Below are positions 11,637 to 23,084 of a DNA stretch of 64,000 bases, in pieces. Within the stretch, counting starts at the first letter, position 1. Every line of letters starts with the position of its first letter. A model generated the notes under the pieces. That model was given only the letters and a program-made list of their open reading frames with translations, did no database searches and had not been told where the DNA came from. Position numbers and translations under genes: made by a program. Source of the DNA: Platanthera guangdongensis (lineage: Eukaryota; Streptophyta; Magnoliopsida; Asparagales; Orchidaceae); contig CM077158.1 in the NCBI GenBank assembly GCA_039583875.1, positions 122,261,900 to 122,325,899 of the forward strand, given 5' to 3'.

Positions 11637-12887
11637 TGTTGGAACCCTAGTTCTGATTTGGGCAAGGAACACTATTAGTAATATTAGATTGACCCAACAT
11701 GTATAGTCATGGGTCATAGGACTATTTCCAGGACTGGTCTTTCAGAAGAACTTCAGAATTGATGAAAGAAATGGAGTTAAAACAAAGTCAGAGAATCAGC
11801 TCGACGATCGTCGAACGCAGTTCGACAAATGGCAATCTCAGGTCGACGATCCCAAAGACTCAAGCAAGGCTGTGTCGACACCGTCACAGCAAATGTGTCG
11901 ACACTTCAGAAAGGCTATGTCGACACACAGAGGATTTGAGTCGACACACAGTAATATCTATCAACACACAAAATATCAGTCGACATAGAAGATAAATAAG
12001 TCGACACAGAATATCAGTCGACACACAGGATGTATGTCGACACTCAACAGTTCTCTCAGCTTGACGATATAAGAAACTGAGCTCAACGAACTCAAAGTTC
12101 AGGACGACTAATTATGTAAGGAGCTGAGCTCGACGAAATCCAGATGAGCTCGACGAACTCAAAGCTCAGGTCGACGATCGCTGAACTCAAGACAGCCATA
12201 CATCTGCTCGACGAACTTAGAAGCTGAGCTCGACGAACTTCAAGCTCCGGTCGACGAACGAAAATATTAAACAAAATATCCAGCTCGATGAGTCTAGCTG
12301 AGGTCCACAAATGTCAAACTCAGGTCGACAATCGATGAACTCGATGAAAGTTCAGGTCGACGATTTCTGTGCAATCGGTAACAGTTGGCAGAATTTATTG
12401 AGGATTAATTATAGTCAACATTCCCAGTAAAAATAGCCGTTCAGACAGACATTTACAGAAGAATTAAGTGAGGATCAATTTCCAAAGCATCTTTACTCTC
12501 AGGAATGTTTCTTCCATCAAAAAACTTACGGAATTCAAATACAGGGAAGAAGATAGAACAAATATAATATACAGAGAGAGGAGATGAATCACTGTAGAGA
12601 ATAATAACAAACAGTAAGACGATCAAAGAAAAACAGTCTGCATCATACATTCTCTTGGCCCTCTCTCAGGATTTGGACGCACAGTAGAAGTCAGAGGAAA
12701 GAAGTAGATTAGCTATAAGAAGAAGAAGAACAATCAAACTATATCGAGAGTCTTCTTCTTCCTTATCTCTGCAGGACAGCTTTAAGGACAACAAACAACA
12801 TATCAGTCAGAAGCTCCTGAAGAGTCCTCTGGCCAAGGCTCAATGTCTGAAGGCCTATAACCCTGTGCAAAGCTTCCAAGCCTGAAC
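11637..12887 (+). mobile_element. 5' LTR of element C, left part
   Basis: It matches 34592-35726 of the 3' LTR and is cut at 12887 by the Cassandra/D insertion. It contains a dense array of GTCGACA, TCGACGA and GCTCGACGA motifs at 11795-12365. Relative to the 3' LTR it has about 113 extra bases at 12178-12291. Confidence 0.9.
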
Positions 12888-13149
12888 TGTGACGTCCCCT
12901 TTGTCATCCGTGGATCAACACCACTAGGCCTCCGGCGGACCGTTACCGGGCTGCAGCCCAAGCACCCCAACCCCTCTCCCTCTACAGGCGGGTTGTTGGT
13001 GGTCACAGCCTCCCTTTGATGAGCGAACACGACAGTTAAGCTTGGCCATACGGGGACTTCCCAGGAGGTCACCCATCCCAGTACTACTCTCGCCCAAGCA
13101 CGCTTAACCATGGAGTTCCTTCACTTCTCATCAACAATTGATCTGCAAT
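12888..13149 (-). mobile_element. Cassandra-like TRIM LTR remnant
   Basis: On the minus strand this segment carries the 3' half of 5S rRNA followed by about 160 bases ending GGGGACGTCACA. That architecture is characteristic of Cassandra, the terminal-repeat retrotransposon in miniature that carries 5S sequence in its LTR. The CA end abuts the sequence TGAAC (12883-12887). The other end is missing, being replaced by the start of D at 13150. Confidence 0.75.
13051..13119 (-). pseudogene. 5S rRNA-derived segment (3' half)
   Basis: The minus strand reads GAACTCC, then GTTAAGCGTGCTTGGGCGAG, then AGTAGTACTGGGATGGGTGA, then CCTCCTGGGAAGTCCCCGT. This matches plant 5S rRNA from about position 45 to 110 with only a few differences. 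The internal RNA polymerase III promoter boxes (A box, intermediate element, C box) all fall in this part and look preserved. The 5' half of 5S is absent, so this is not a functional 5S gene. Confidence 0.85.
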
Positions 13150-15719
13150 TGTAACACCCCAAAATTTGAGAGAGGGTCGACCAGCGTTTTCTGGCCAAAT
13201 TTGGTTTCTGGCAGGGGGCACACGGCCTAGGACACGGGTGTGTCCCAGGGCGTGTCAGGCTGGAGTCGACGACTTGGCCGCGTAGTCGACATTTTGCGCT
13301 CGATGAAGTGTCGAGACAGGGCACACGGCCTGAGACACGGGCGTGTCTCATGGCGTGTCGAGCCCGTGTCGACAACCGGCCCGGGGTGTCGACATTTTCG
13401 CTCGACGATGTGTCGAGACAAGGCACACGGCCTAGGACACGGGTGTGTCCAAGGCCGTGTCAGTCAGTAAACGAACGTCTCTTGACGAAGTTCACTCGAT
13501 GAGTGTCGAGTGTCGAGTGTCGATAAATGGGTACACGGCCTGTGACACGGGCGTGTCACAGGGCGTGTCCCGCATGGTCGACGATCTTCACTCGATGAAG
13601 TGTCGAGACAGTGAACACAGCCTGGAGCCCATGCGTGTTAAGGTAGACACGGGCAAGGACACGGGCGTGTCCAGTACCCGTGTAGTTCTCAGGTTGATTT
13701 CGGGACTGTGTCGATGGAGGCACACGGCCGACCACACGGCCGTGTCAGTCGGGACACGGGCGTGTCAGGTCAAACACGGGCGTGTCAGATGCCCATGTGT
13801 TGTTCCAGGCGCGTCGAATTGTGAAGGCGAATGAGAGACATGGCCCTTGACACGGGCGTGTGTCAGGCCGTGTTCGGCCCAGGTGTTTTATTTTTCAGGC
13901 GTATCGTGGCCATTCTTTCCCTTATTTTGGGATCTGATGGTCCAGGACTGCTCTTGGGGAGTTAAGTCCGAGAATAGGGTTGGAAACCCTCATTCTTCTA
14001 CAAGTTTTCCCTTACTAAATTCTAGAGAGAAGGGAGAGCAAGGAAAAAAGGAGAAGTAGAGATCCGGCTGTTGGAGAGGCTTCGGTGCTCCAAATCACGA
14101 GCCGAGTCCAGATCCGTGGAGGCTAGACAATTGCGAAGGTTTTCATCTAGCTATTTTGACATGGCTAGGAAGAGGAGTCGGAAGGTAACGACACTTCTCC
14201 TCTCGGTTTTAGGATGCATGTCTTAGCATCATTTCTTTTCTAATTTTTGGGCACCAAACTCTCAAATGAGAGGGGTTTGGGTCGCCAAGGTTCAAGAGGA
14301 ACCTCCGGGTCGATTGAGTCCGTCCCCGACATGTTTTGCATTAGAAATCTGCTCCGTTAGTGGATTAGGCATGGTGGGTGAAGCCGTAGTCACGACCGTT
14401 AGTCCGACTCGGTGATGTTGCATACGAGCTTTAAGGATTCGTAGAGATTCCATTACGGCAAGATGTCGTTCTGTGATGTGGTGATGTTTTCCCCTTTTTC
14501 TCGCGTAAGTACGCATAGATGGTTTCCTTGGTAGACAAGGTTAGCTCCGCATGAGTGGTAGATGTTTTCTTGGTGCGCGGGAATGCTGCCGTACAAATGA
14601 GGGACTAGGGTGAAATCGTCTTGGTTTGTGTTGTGACAAGGCGTGGCTGTGTCTCCGTGGTCGGCTAGCTATCCCGTGACATACATGTCATGTGTGGAGA
14701 GTGTCGCGGCGATACTAGTCCCCTTCTGTGAGACAGACGAGAATGCCAAGCATGGGGGAAAGCCCGGGCAATGAGGCCATGAACGGGTGGGGTCCAGCAA
14801 GGCTTCTTAGAATCGGTCAGTTTGTGTTTGTTGGAATCCTGACATGAGACGTCAGAGCTTGCAGGCAAGCCCGCGTCTAAGTCCTTGAGTGGGTCGGGCC
14901 TTAGCAAGAGTTCCATGTAGTTCCATGTGGCGGCCTCTGTGCCGTTGTGGGGAGATTGTGTTACCCCCCTTTGTTTGTGGCTTTAGGCCATTGGGGAATC
15001 GATGAGTACCCAATTCATGTGATGATATGCTAGATGCATACACTATAGGGTGCCTTGGGTAAAACCCGGGTGTTGCATACATGTGGCATAAGTAGGCCCT
15101 TTTTATATTATGCTCAAGCCGTAGAGAACGTGTTTGATGTTTGAGACATCCAAGCTTGTTCTTAATGCACTTCTTGTTTATATTTATATATTGCATACGA
15201 AGTGCTGACTTGCAGGTTGGAGGGTTCCCCGGGGTCCGTTAGGGGCGGCCGAGAGGAGATGTGTTGGTTACACAGTTTGAGGTCAGCCTTTGCTGACACA
15301 CGTTACTAATAATTTGTACAGGGCAAGGATCGCAAGCAGGTGCTAGCTCGCCGGCCAGAAAGGCCTAAGCCTCATGAAGTGTTAACTTTTGTAGTAGCTC
15401 TACTTATATGATATTGTATGTTTGAGACTCATGTTGTCCGGCTTGCATGCCGAGGTAGACTAGGAGTGCTTATGCACTTTCATGGTTGTTGTATTATTTG
15501 AGTTTGGACTCTCTTATGTTATAAGGCCATAAGGCCATCTTTTTATTACTCTTGTAGTGGTGGATAACTTCTAGTCTTGCTTGTGTTTCTGCTGTGTTGT
15601 GCAAAGATTTTTGAGTGTGGGTAGTTATATCATCTTATAATACTAAAGTTGTGGCGTCCGTATGTTGTGGGGCCCCGACCGGACCCATATTATACGATCA
15701 TTACAGGGGAGGTGTTACA
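13150..15719 (+). mobile_element. 5' LTR of element D
   Basis: The first 740 bases hold an array of long imperfect palindromes centred on GACACGGGCGTGTC, mixed with TCGACGA motifs. The remainder is non-coding; short ORFs here are not conserved as coding between the two LTR copies. It ends in GGTGTTACA, directly followed by the PBS. Confidence 0.92.
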
Positions 15720-15722
15720 ATT

Positions 15723-15734
15723 TGTTATCAGAGG
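15723..15734 (+). other. Primer-binding site of element D
   Basis: It reads TGTTATCAGAGG, two mismatches from TGGTATCAGAGC, the complement of the initiator tRNA-Met 3' end used by most chromoviruses. Confidence 0.7.
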
Positions 15735-15849
15735 CAGGTTAGATTCAAGGTCAATGCGTAGAGAAGTTATCCACATTAGAGTAATGCGGGACCATGAGTG
15801 TCCTTATGTTTAAGTCTTGAGATTAGAGATTGATTCCTTGTTCTCTTGA

Positions 15850-16972
15850 AGAGTACAAGCGAGCAGTGCCACTGCTCCAGGTCTTTTGGGCACGGGTGTT
15901 AACCCGCCCGACTTCTGCCGCATGCTTGCAGAAGCGATGGTGGCAGCCCAAGCTGCAGCGGCAGCTTAGGTAGCAACCCCTGCTACACCGGACACGGCGA
16001 CGGCCGTGCCAGGCGGAGAGGCCAGGCGAGTGGAGCCTTTGGCGGAAAGGGTGGTTGTCGGACATGGAGACCGGCACATGAAGTATTTCCTGAGCTTCCA
16101 TCCCCCGTCGTTCAAGAGAGTTGGTACGCCAACGGATGCGGAGGATTGGTGGGTTTGAATTCAAGAGATTTTGAGGGCGGCGGAGATGCCAGAAGAAAAG
16201 AAATCTGAGTATGCGACATTCATGTTGGAAGGAGACGCCAAGTTGTGGTGGGTGAGCCATAGCGGCCGCCAGTTCCCTGGACGCACCACGTCGATGGAGG
16301 AATTTGGGGATGATTTTCTAAAGAGGTACATTCCCGTTTCTACACGGTTGGCCCTTCAGAGGCAGTTTCTGCACTTAATGCAGCGAGACAAGACGGTGGA
16401 CGAGTATGTGCAGGAGTTCACCCGTTTGGGTCGTTACACGGGAACGACGATGGCAGATGATATAGAGAGGGATAACCTCTTCTACTAGGGGCTGAGGGAG
16501 AATCTGAGGCAACCCCTTATTTCCATGAAGAGAACTAGTTTTAATGAACTAGTTGAGGCTGCCAGGATATTGGAAAGTGATCTGGAGCGAACCCAACATC
16601 ATAAGGGTTTCACTCCCAAGCAAGGGGAAGGGAAGCCTCCCCAATCTCACGGAAAGTCTGAAGGGAGTAGGTGGAGGAAAAAGCCTCACACTTCCAGATC
16701 CGGTGAGAAGAGCAAGTGGACACCTAGAGGTTCTCACTCTAGGGGACCACCAACGTGCTACAACTACGGTAAGGCGGGGCACATAGCTCGTGTTTTTCCT
16801 CAAGGAGGAGCGGAGCAAGAGGTAAGGCAGGAGTAGACTATACGCTCCGGCCCCAGTGCCGCGGAGAAAGGGAAGATGGCGTAGTCAGGCGCTTCTCGGT
16901 TCCAACCGGTGAAACCAAGGGCCTACAATCTTGGACAGCAGGAAGCGATCCTCCAAACCGATGTGGTGACAG
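15850..16972 (+). pseudogene. gag: Gag of element D (nonsense-ridden)
   Basis: One frame carries the chromovirus Gag: FLSFHPPSFKRVGTPTDAEDWW, the core FMLEGDAKLWWVSHSG, FGDDFLKRYIPV, and QRDKTVDEYVQEFTRLGRY. A zinc-knuckle relic follows, CYNYGKAGHIARVF, in which two of the CCHC cysteines are Tyr and Phe. Stops occur in this frame at 15967, 16156, 16486, 16834 and 16882, but no frameshift is seen. The coding frame ends in DVVTG at the candidate intron donor at 16973. The true start is unclear because an upstream TGA at 15847 closes the frame. Confidence 0.85.
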
Positions 16973-17049
16973 GTATGAAAAAAATTTAAGTTTAAATTTT
17001 GTGCTTCATACTTTTAAACTTTTTTTTGTGTGTGATGTCTATGTTGCAG
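16973..17049 (+). other. Candidate 77-nt spliceosomal intron between Gag and protease
   Basis: The donor is ACAG/GTATGA and the acceptor TTGCAG/GC, with a very AT-rich interior and a pyrimidine stretch before the acceptor. Gag reads in one frame up to DVVTG and protease in another from the acceptor on. Removing the 77 bases joins the two frames in phase 1 and places the DVVTG block directly before the FVLVSGYPARVLFDTGA protease block, the arrangement usual in this lineage. It could instead be a chance insertion plus frame change. Confidence 0.6.
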
Positions 17050-20000
17050 GCTTCGTATTAGTTTCCGGATACCCCGCTAGGGTATTGTTCGATACGGGAG
17101 CATCGCACTCCCTTCTTGCGGAGAGCTTCGTCCGGAGAATAGGAGTTGAGTCTTTCTTGGCAGACGCGGAGCTGAAAGTGCGCATGCCCAGTGGGTCATC
17201 CATGACCACCGGTGCCAAAGGGCGCATCTGTTGGGAGCTGGACGGAGTTGACTTCGTTTTGGTAGCAGCGATTTTACCATTGGTTGAGTTCGATGTCATT
17301 TTGGGCATGGACTGTCTTGTAGATCAGCGCGCCAGTATTGATTGCCTATCTAAGGTAGTGACCCTAAAGATCAAAGGGCAGGCGGAAGTCAAATTTGAGG
17401 GCCTTTGTGGAGTGGCCTATTCCCTGATATCGGCCATGCAATTGATGCAGGCGGTTAACAGGGGTGGTGTAGCGCTAGTAGCATTATTGGAGGTTCGCCT
17501 CTCCCAGTTGTCTATTGAGGTAGTGCCCGTGGGGGCAGAGTTCAATGATGTGTTTCCTGATGAACTTCCTGGAGCGCCTCCTCGGCAGGAGATCGATTTC
17601 TCAATCGAGTTAGTGTCGGAGGCTAGGCCGGTGTCACGTCCTCTATTTAGGATGGCACCAAAGGCGTTGGCGGAACTCAAAGTACAGTTACATGAACTGT
17701 TGGAGCAAGGGTATATCAGACCCAGCTCTTCGCCGTAGAGCGCGCCGGTATTGTTTGTAAAGAAGAAAGACGGTAGCATGCGCCTGTGTATAGACTACCG
17801 AGAGCTGAATAAACTGACCGTTAAGAAGAAGTATCCGATTCCTCGGATAGACGACTTGTTCGACCAGTTGGTGGGGTCGGTGGTGTACTCAAAATTGGAC
17901 TTGAAGTCAGGCTATTATCTATTGCGAATTCGGGATGAGGACATACCCAAGACTGCCTTTGGTACGAGGTAAAGACACTTTGAGTTTATGGTGATGCCGT
18001 TCGGGCTGACGAACACACCATCTGTGTTCATGGACCTTATGAATCAGGTATTTCGGGAATACTTGGATTCTTTTATGGTTGTCTTCATCGATGACGTCTT
18101 GGTGTATTTCAAATCGGAAGTGGAGCATGAGACCCACTTGAGAGTGGTCTTGCAAGTGTTGAGGGAGAATCAGTTGTTTGCAAAGTTCTCCAAGTGCGAG
18201 TTCTGGTTAGCGAAGGTAGCATTTTTGGGCCACGTGATTAGTGGGGATGGGATGATAGTGGATCCAACAAAAGGAGAAGCCATCAGAGATTGGCCAGTTT
18301 TGAGGACCGTGGCGGAAGTCCGAAGCTTTCTTGGACTAGCCGGTTATTATAGGAGATTTGTGGAGAATTTTTCGCGGATAGCTCTACCCCTCACCTCACT
18401 CACTCGTAAAGATCATAAGTTTTTGTGGACTCAAGAGTGCAGTCAAGCATTTGAGGCACTGAAGGAGAGACTGATGATGGCTCCAATCCTAAGTCTACCA
18501 CAAGGGACCGAGGGATTTCAGATCTTCAGTGACGCATCGGGATGCGGTTTGGGTTGCGTTTTGGTGCAACATGGCAAGGTGATAGCTTTTGGGTCTAGAC
18601 AGCTGAAGGCTCATGAGAGGAATTACCCCGTCCATGACTTGGAGTTGGCGGCGGTAATTTTTGCATTGAAAATATGGTGACATTATGTGTATGGTGCAAA
18701 GGTGGAGATCTTCACGGATCATAAAAGCCTGAAGTATCTCTTGGATCAAAAGGACTTGAACATACGACAACGCAGGTGGGTTGAGTTTCTTGGAGACTAT
18801 GAGGTGGAGATTCAGAATACGCCAGGTAAAGCCAACGTGGTGGCGGATGCCTTGAGTAGAAAGTACTCGGGGCAAGGGAATTGGATCGAAGCTCATGATG
18901 AGCGGTTGGTACGGGAATGGGAGTCCCTTGGTTTGGAATGTGTTGCGAGAGGCGAGTCCAGCGTGGCTCGGGTGAACTGGATTGAAGTGCAGAATGGCTT
19001 GTCCGATCGCATTCGGGAAGTGACTCGGTTGGATGTGGAATTTCAACCATTTGTGTTGGAGGCTCAAAAGGGAGAGAGCAGCGCCTGGGAGATGATTGAT
19101 GGGATTCTGAGGAAGGACGGAAGGGTTTGTATACCTCAGTTCGGCAAACTCCGTGAGGAGTTGATGTTTGAGGCTCACTTTACAAAGTACTCCATTCACC
19201 CAGGCAGTACAAAGATGTACTTGGATATGAAGAAATTCTTTTGGTGGCCGGGGCTGAAGCGGGACGTAGCTTTGTATGTGAATCGTTGCCAAACCTGCGC
19301 CTTGGTGAAGGCTGAATGTCAGAAGCCGGGCGGGTTCCTGAAGCCCCTTCCAATCCCTGAGTGGAAATTTGATGACATCTCCATGGATTTTGTACATGGT
19401 TTACCTATATCGCAGCAGGGTAATGATGCTATTTGGGTGATCATGGATCGCTTAACCAAGGTGGCCCACTTCATCCTAAATCGGAAGGAGGACAGCGTGG
19501 AGAAGCTGGTGGAGTTGTATGTTCGCAACATTGTGTGACTGCACGGTATTCCTAAGAGCATAGTCAGCGATCGAGATGGACGTTTTACGTCCAAGGACTG
19601 GATATTGGTTCAGAAGAGTTTGGGCACGAAGGTAAAGTTCAGTATGGCGTTCCATCCTCAAATTGATGGGCAAACCGAAAGAACGAACCGTACTATGGAG
19701 GATATGCTGAGAATGTGCATTCTTGACTTCGACAAGAAGTGGGAGGATCACCTCTTCATGGTGGAATTCGCGTACAATAACAGTTATCAAGCAAGTATAA
19801 AAATGGCGCCATACGAAGCTTTGTATGGGAGACGGTGTCGAACAACGATGTCTTGGACAGAGGCGGGAGACACCAAAATTTTGGGAAAGGAGGTGGTAGT
19901 TGACGCTTGTGAGTTGGTACGGACCATTCAAGAGCGTATGGAGGTGGCGCAATACCGGCAAGCAAAATACTTTAATGCTCGTCACAGGTAGTTGGAGTTT

Positions 20001-20435
20001 GCGGTAGGCGATTGGGTCTATTTGAAGATCAAGCCATTCAAAGGCATCTCACGGATTCGCCGACTCAAGAAGTTGAGACCAAGGTTTTTGGGGACTTTTG
20101 AAGTTGTTGAACGGGTGGGAGAAGCAGCCTGTCGGTTGGCGTTGTCCGCGGAGCTGAGTGGATTGCATGACGTCTTCCATGTCTCCATCTTGAGGAAAGC
20201 CTTGCTGGAGGCTAGTGTGGTGATCGAGTCAGCATCGGTTCCGATTGAGGAAGACTTGAGGATGTGTGTACTTCCAATTGCTATAGAGGATTCGAAGACT
20301 CGGCAGTTGCGGAATAAAGAGGTTAAACTCGTGAAAGTCTGTTGGGACAACTACAGTCGTGAGGAGCTCTCTTGGGAGCGAGAACAAGCCATGCGAGAAG
20401 AGTATCCAGATCTTTTCAATTCAGGTACCATTTAA
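17050..20435 (+). pseudogene. pol: Pol of element D: protease, RT, RNase H, integrase, chromodomain
   Basis: A single frame of about 1128 codons is interrupted only by nonsense codons at 17736, 17970, 18678, 19536 and 19989; the natural TAA is at 20433. Order: protease with VLFDTGASHS (from 17083); RT with [18 protein letters not shown] and the catalytic FIDDVLVYF near 18085; RNase H with [12 protein letters not shown] and [11 protein letters not shown]; integrase with HHCC (HPGS ... CQTCALV), [17 protein letters not shown] and GQTERTNRTME. The tail has a chromodomain-like ending, LVKVCWDNYSREELSWERE ... YPDLF. Catalytic residues of RT and integrase look intact despite the stops. The chromodomain normally steers insertion to particular chromatin. 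Confidence 0.92.
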
Positions 20436-20479
20436 GCATTGTTTCCTTTTGCTTTGTAATTTCGGGACAAAATTCTTTT

Positions 20480-20493
20480 AAGGAGGGAAGAAT
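20480..20493 (+). other. Polypurine tract of element D
   Basis: AAGGAGGGAAGAAT lies immediately before the 3' LTR start TGTAACACC. It would prime plus-strand synthesis. Confidence 0.75.
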
Positions 20494-23079
20494 TGTAACA
20501 CCCCAAAATTTGAGAGGGTCGACCAACATTTTCTGGCCAAATTTGGTTTCTAGCAGGGGGCACACGGCCTGGGCCACGGGCGTGTCCCAGGGCGTGTCAG
20601 GCTGGAGTCGATGACTTGGCTGCGTAGTCGACATTTTGTGCTCGACGAAGTGTCGAGACAGGGCACACGGCCTGAGACACGGGCGTGTCTCAGGGCGTGT
20701 CGAGCCCGTGTCGACAACCGGCCCGGGGTGTCGACATTTTCGCTCGACGAAGTGTCGAGACAAGGCACACGGCCTAGGACACGGGCGTGTCCAAGGCCAT
20801 GTCAGTCAGTCGATGAACGACTCTCGACGAAGTTCACTTGACGAGTGTCGAGTGTCGAGACAGGGGTACACGGCCTGTGACACGGGCGTGTCACAGGGCG
20901 TGTCCCACATGGTCGACGATCTTCACTCGACGAACTGTCGAGACGGTGAACACGGCATGGAGCCCAGGCTTGTTGAGGTAGACACGGGCAAGGACACGAG
21001 CGTGTCCAGTACCCGTGTAGTTCTTGGGTTGATTTCGGGGCGGTGTCGATGGAGGCACATGGCCGACCACACGGCCGTGTCAGTCGGGACACGGGCGTGT
21101 CAGGTCGAACACGGGCGTGTCGGATGCCCGTGTGTTGTTCTAGGCTCGTCGATTTGTGACAGCAAATGAGAGACACGGCCCTGGACACGGGCGTGTGCCA
21201 GGCCGTGTTCGGCCCAGGTATTTTATTTTTCAGGCGGATCTTGGCCATTCTTTCCCTTTTTTTCGATCTGATGGTCCAGGACTGCTCTTGGGGAGTTAAG
21301 TCCGAGAATAGGGTTGGAAACCTTCATTTTTCTCCAAGTTTTCTCTCACTAAATTCTAGAGAGAAGGGAGAGCAAGGAAGAAGGAGAAGTAGAGATCCGA
21401 ATGTTGGAGAGGCTTCGGTGCTCCAAATCGCGAGCCGAGTCCAGATCCGTGGAGGCTAGACCGTTGCGAAGGTTTTCATCCGGCTATTTTGACATGGCTA
21501 GGAAGAGGAGTCGGAAGGTAACGACACTTCTCCTCTCGGTTTTTGGATGCATGTCTTAGCATCATTTCTTTTCTAATTTTTGGGCACCAAACTCTCAAAT
21601 GAGAGGGGTTTGGGTCGCCAAGGTTCAAGAGGAACCTCCGGGTCTATTGAGTCTGTCCCCGACATGTTTTGCATTAGAAATCCGCTCTGTTAGTGGATTA
21701 GGCATGGTGGGTGAAGCCATAGTCGCGACCGTTAGTCCGACTCGGTGATGTTGCATACGAGCTTTAAGGATTCGTAGAGATTCCGTTGCGGCAAGATGTC
21801 GTTCTGTGATGTGGTGATGTTTTCCCCTTTTTCTCGAGTAAGTACGCGTAGTCGGAACCCGACAAGGTTAGCTCCTCAATGACAGTAGATGGTTTCCTTG
21901 GTAGACAAGGTTAGCTCCGCATGAGTGGTAGATGTTTCCTTGGTGCGCGGGAACGTTGCAGTACAAATGAGGGACTAGGGTGAAATTGTCTTGGTTTGTG
22001 TTGTGCCAAGGCGTGGCTGTATCTCCGTGGTCGGCTGGCTATCCCGTAATGTACATGTCATGTGTGGAGAGTGTCCCTGCGAGACTAGTCCCCTTCTGTG
22101 AGACTGATAAGAATGCCAAGCATGGGGGGCAAGTACGGGCAATGAGGCCATGAACGGGTGGGGTCCAGCAAGGCTTCTTAGAATCGGTCAGTTTGTGTTT
22201 GTTGGAATCCTGACATGAGACGTCAGATCTTGCAGTCAAGCCCGGGTCTAAGACCTTGAGCGGGTGGGGCCTTAGGAAGAGTTCCATGTGGCGGCCTGTG
22301 CGCCGTTGGGGGGAGATTGTGTTACCCGCTTTGTTTGTGGCTTTATGCCATTAGGGAATCGATGAGTACCCAATTGATGTGATGATATGCTTGATGCATA
22401 CGCTATATGGTGCCTTGGGTGAAACTCGGGTGTTGCATACAAGTTGCATAAGTAGGCCCTTTTTATATTATGCTCAAGCCGTAGAGAACGTGTTTGATGT
22501 TTGAGACATCCAAGCTTGTTCTTAATGCACTTCTTGTTTATATTTATATATTGCATACAAAGTGCTGACTTGCATGTTGGAGGGTTCCCTGGGGTCCGTT
22601 AGGGGCGGCCGAGGGGAGATGTGTTGGTTACACAGTTTGAGGTCAGCCTTTGCTGATCCACATTACTAATAATTTCTACAGGGCAAGGATCGCAAGCAGG
22701 AGCTAGCTCGCAGGCCAGAAATGCCTAAGCCTCATGAAGTGTTAACTTTTGTAGTAGCTCTACTTATATGATATTGTATGTTTGAGACTCATGCTGTCCG
22801 GCATGCATGCCGAGGTAGACTAGGTGTGCTTATGCACTTTCATGATTGTTGTATTATTTGAGTTTGGACTCTCTTATGTTGTAAGGCCATAAGGCCATCT
22901 TTTTATTACTCTTGTAGTGGTGGATAACTTCTAGTCTTGCTTGTGTTTCCGCTGTGTTGTGCAAAGAGTTTTGAGTGTGGGTAGTTATATCATCTTATAA
23001 TACTAAAGCTGTGGCGTCCGTATGTTGTGGGGCCCCGGCCGGACCCATATTATACGGTCATTACAAGGGAGGTGTTACA
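20494..23079 (+). mobile_element. 3' LTR of element D
   Basis: Collinear with 13150-15719. A roughly 40-bp segment near 21850-21890 is absent from the 5' copy. Many differences between the two copies are CG versus TG or CA, as expected from methylation decay. Confidence 0.92.
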
Positions 23080-23084
23080 TGAAC

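Larger units (their letters stand above)
13150..23079 (+). mobile_element. Element D, Tekay/Del-type chromovirus
   Basis: This is a full-length Ty3/gypsy element with LTRs of 2570 and 2586 bp, both starting TGTAACACC and ending GGTGTTACA. It has a PBS, gag, protease, RT, RNase H, integrase and a chromodomain-like tail. Long LTRs and the pol sequence point to the Tekay/Del lineage. Its outer flanks are gcaat (left) and tgaac (right), so D alone has no TSD; tgaac recurs left of the Cassandra remnant. The LTRs differ by many transitions and a few indels, so the insertion is not recent. Confidence 0.92.

Noticed and set aside
12888..13119. A 5S rRNA gene
   Set aside because: Only the 3' half is present and it lies in a Cassandra-type LTR remnant next to a TSD, so it is transposon-carried and not an rRNA locus.
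13121..13834. Overlapping Arg/His-rich ORFs on both strands in the D LTRs
   Set aside because: Open frames arise from the CpG palindromes; frames are not preserved between the two LTR copies.
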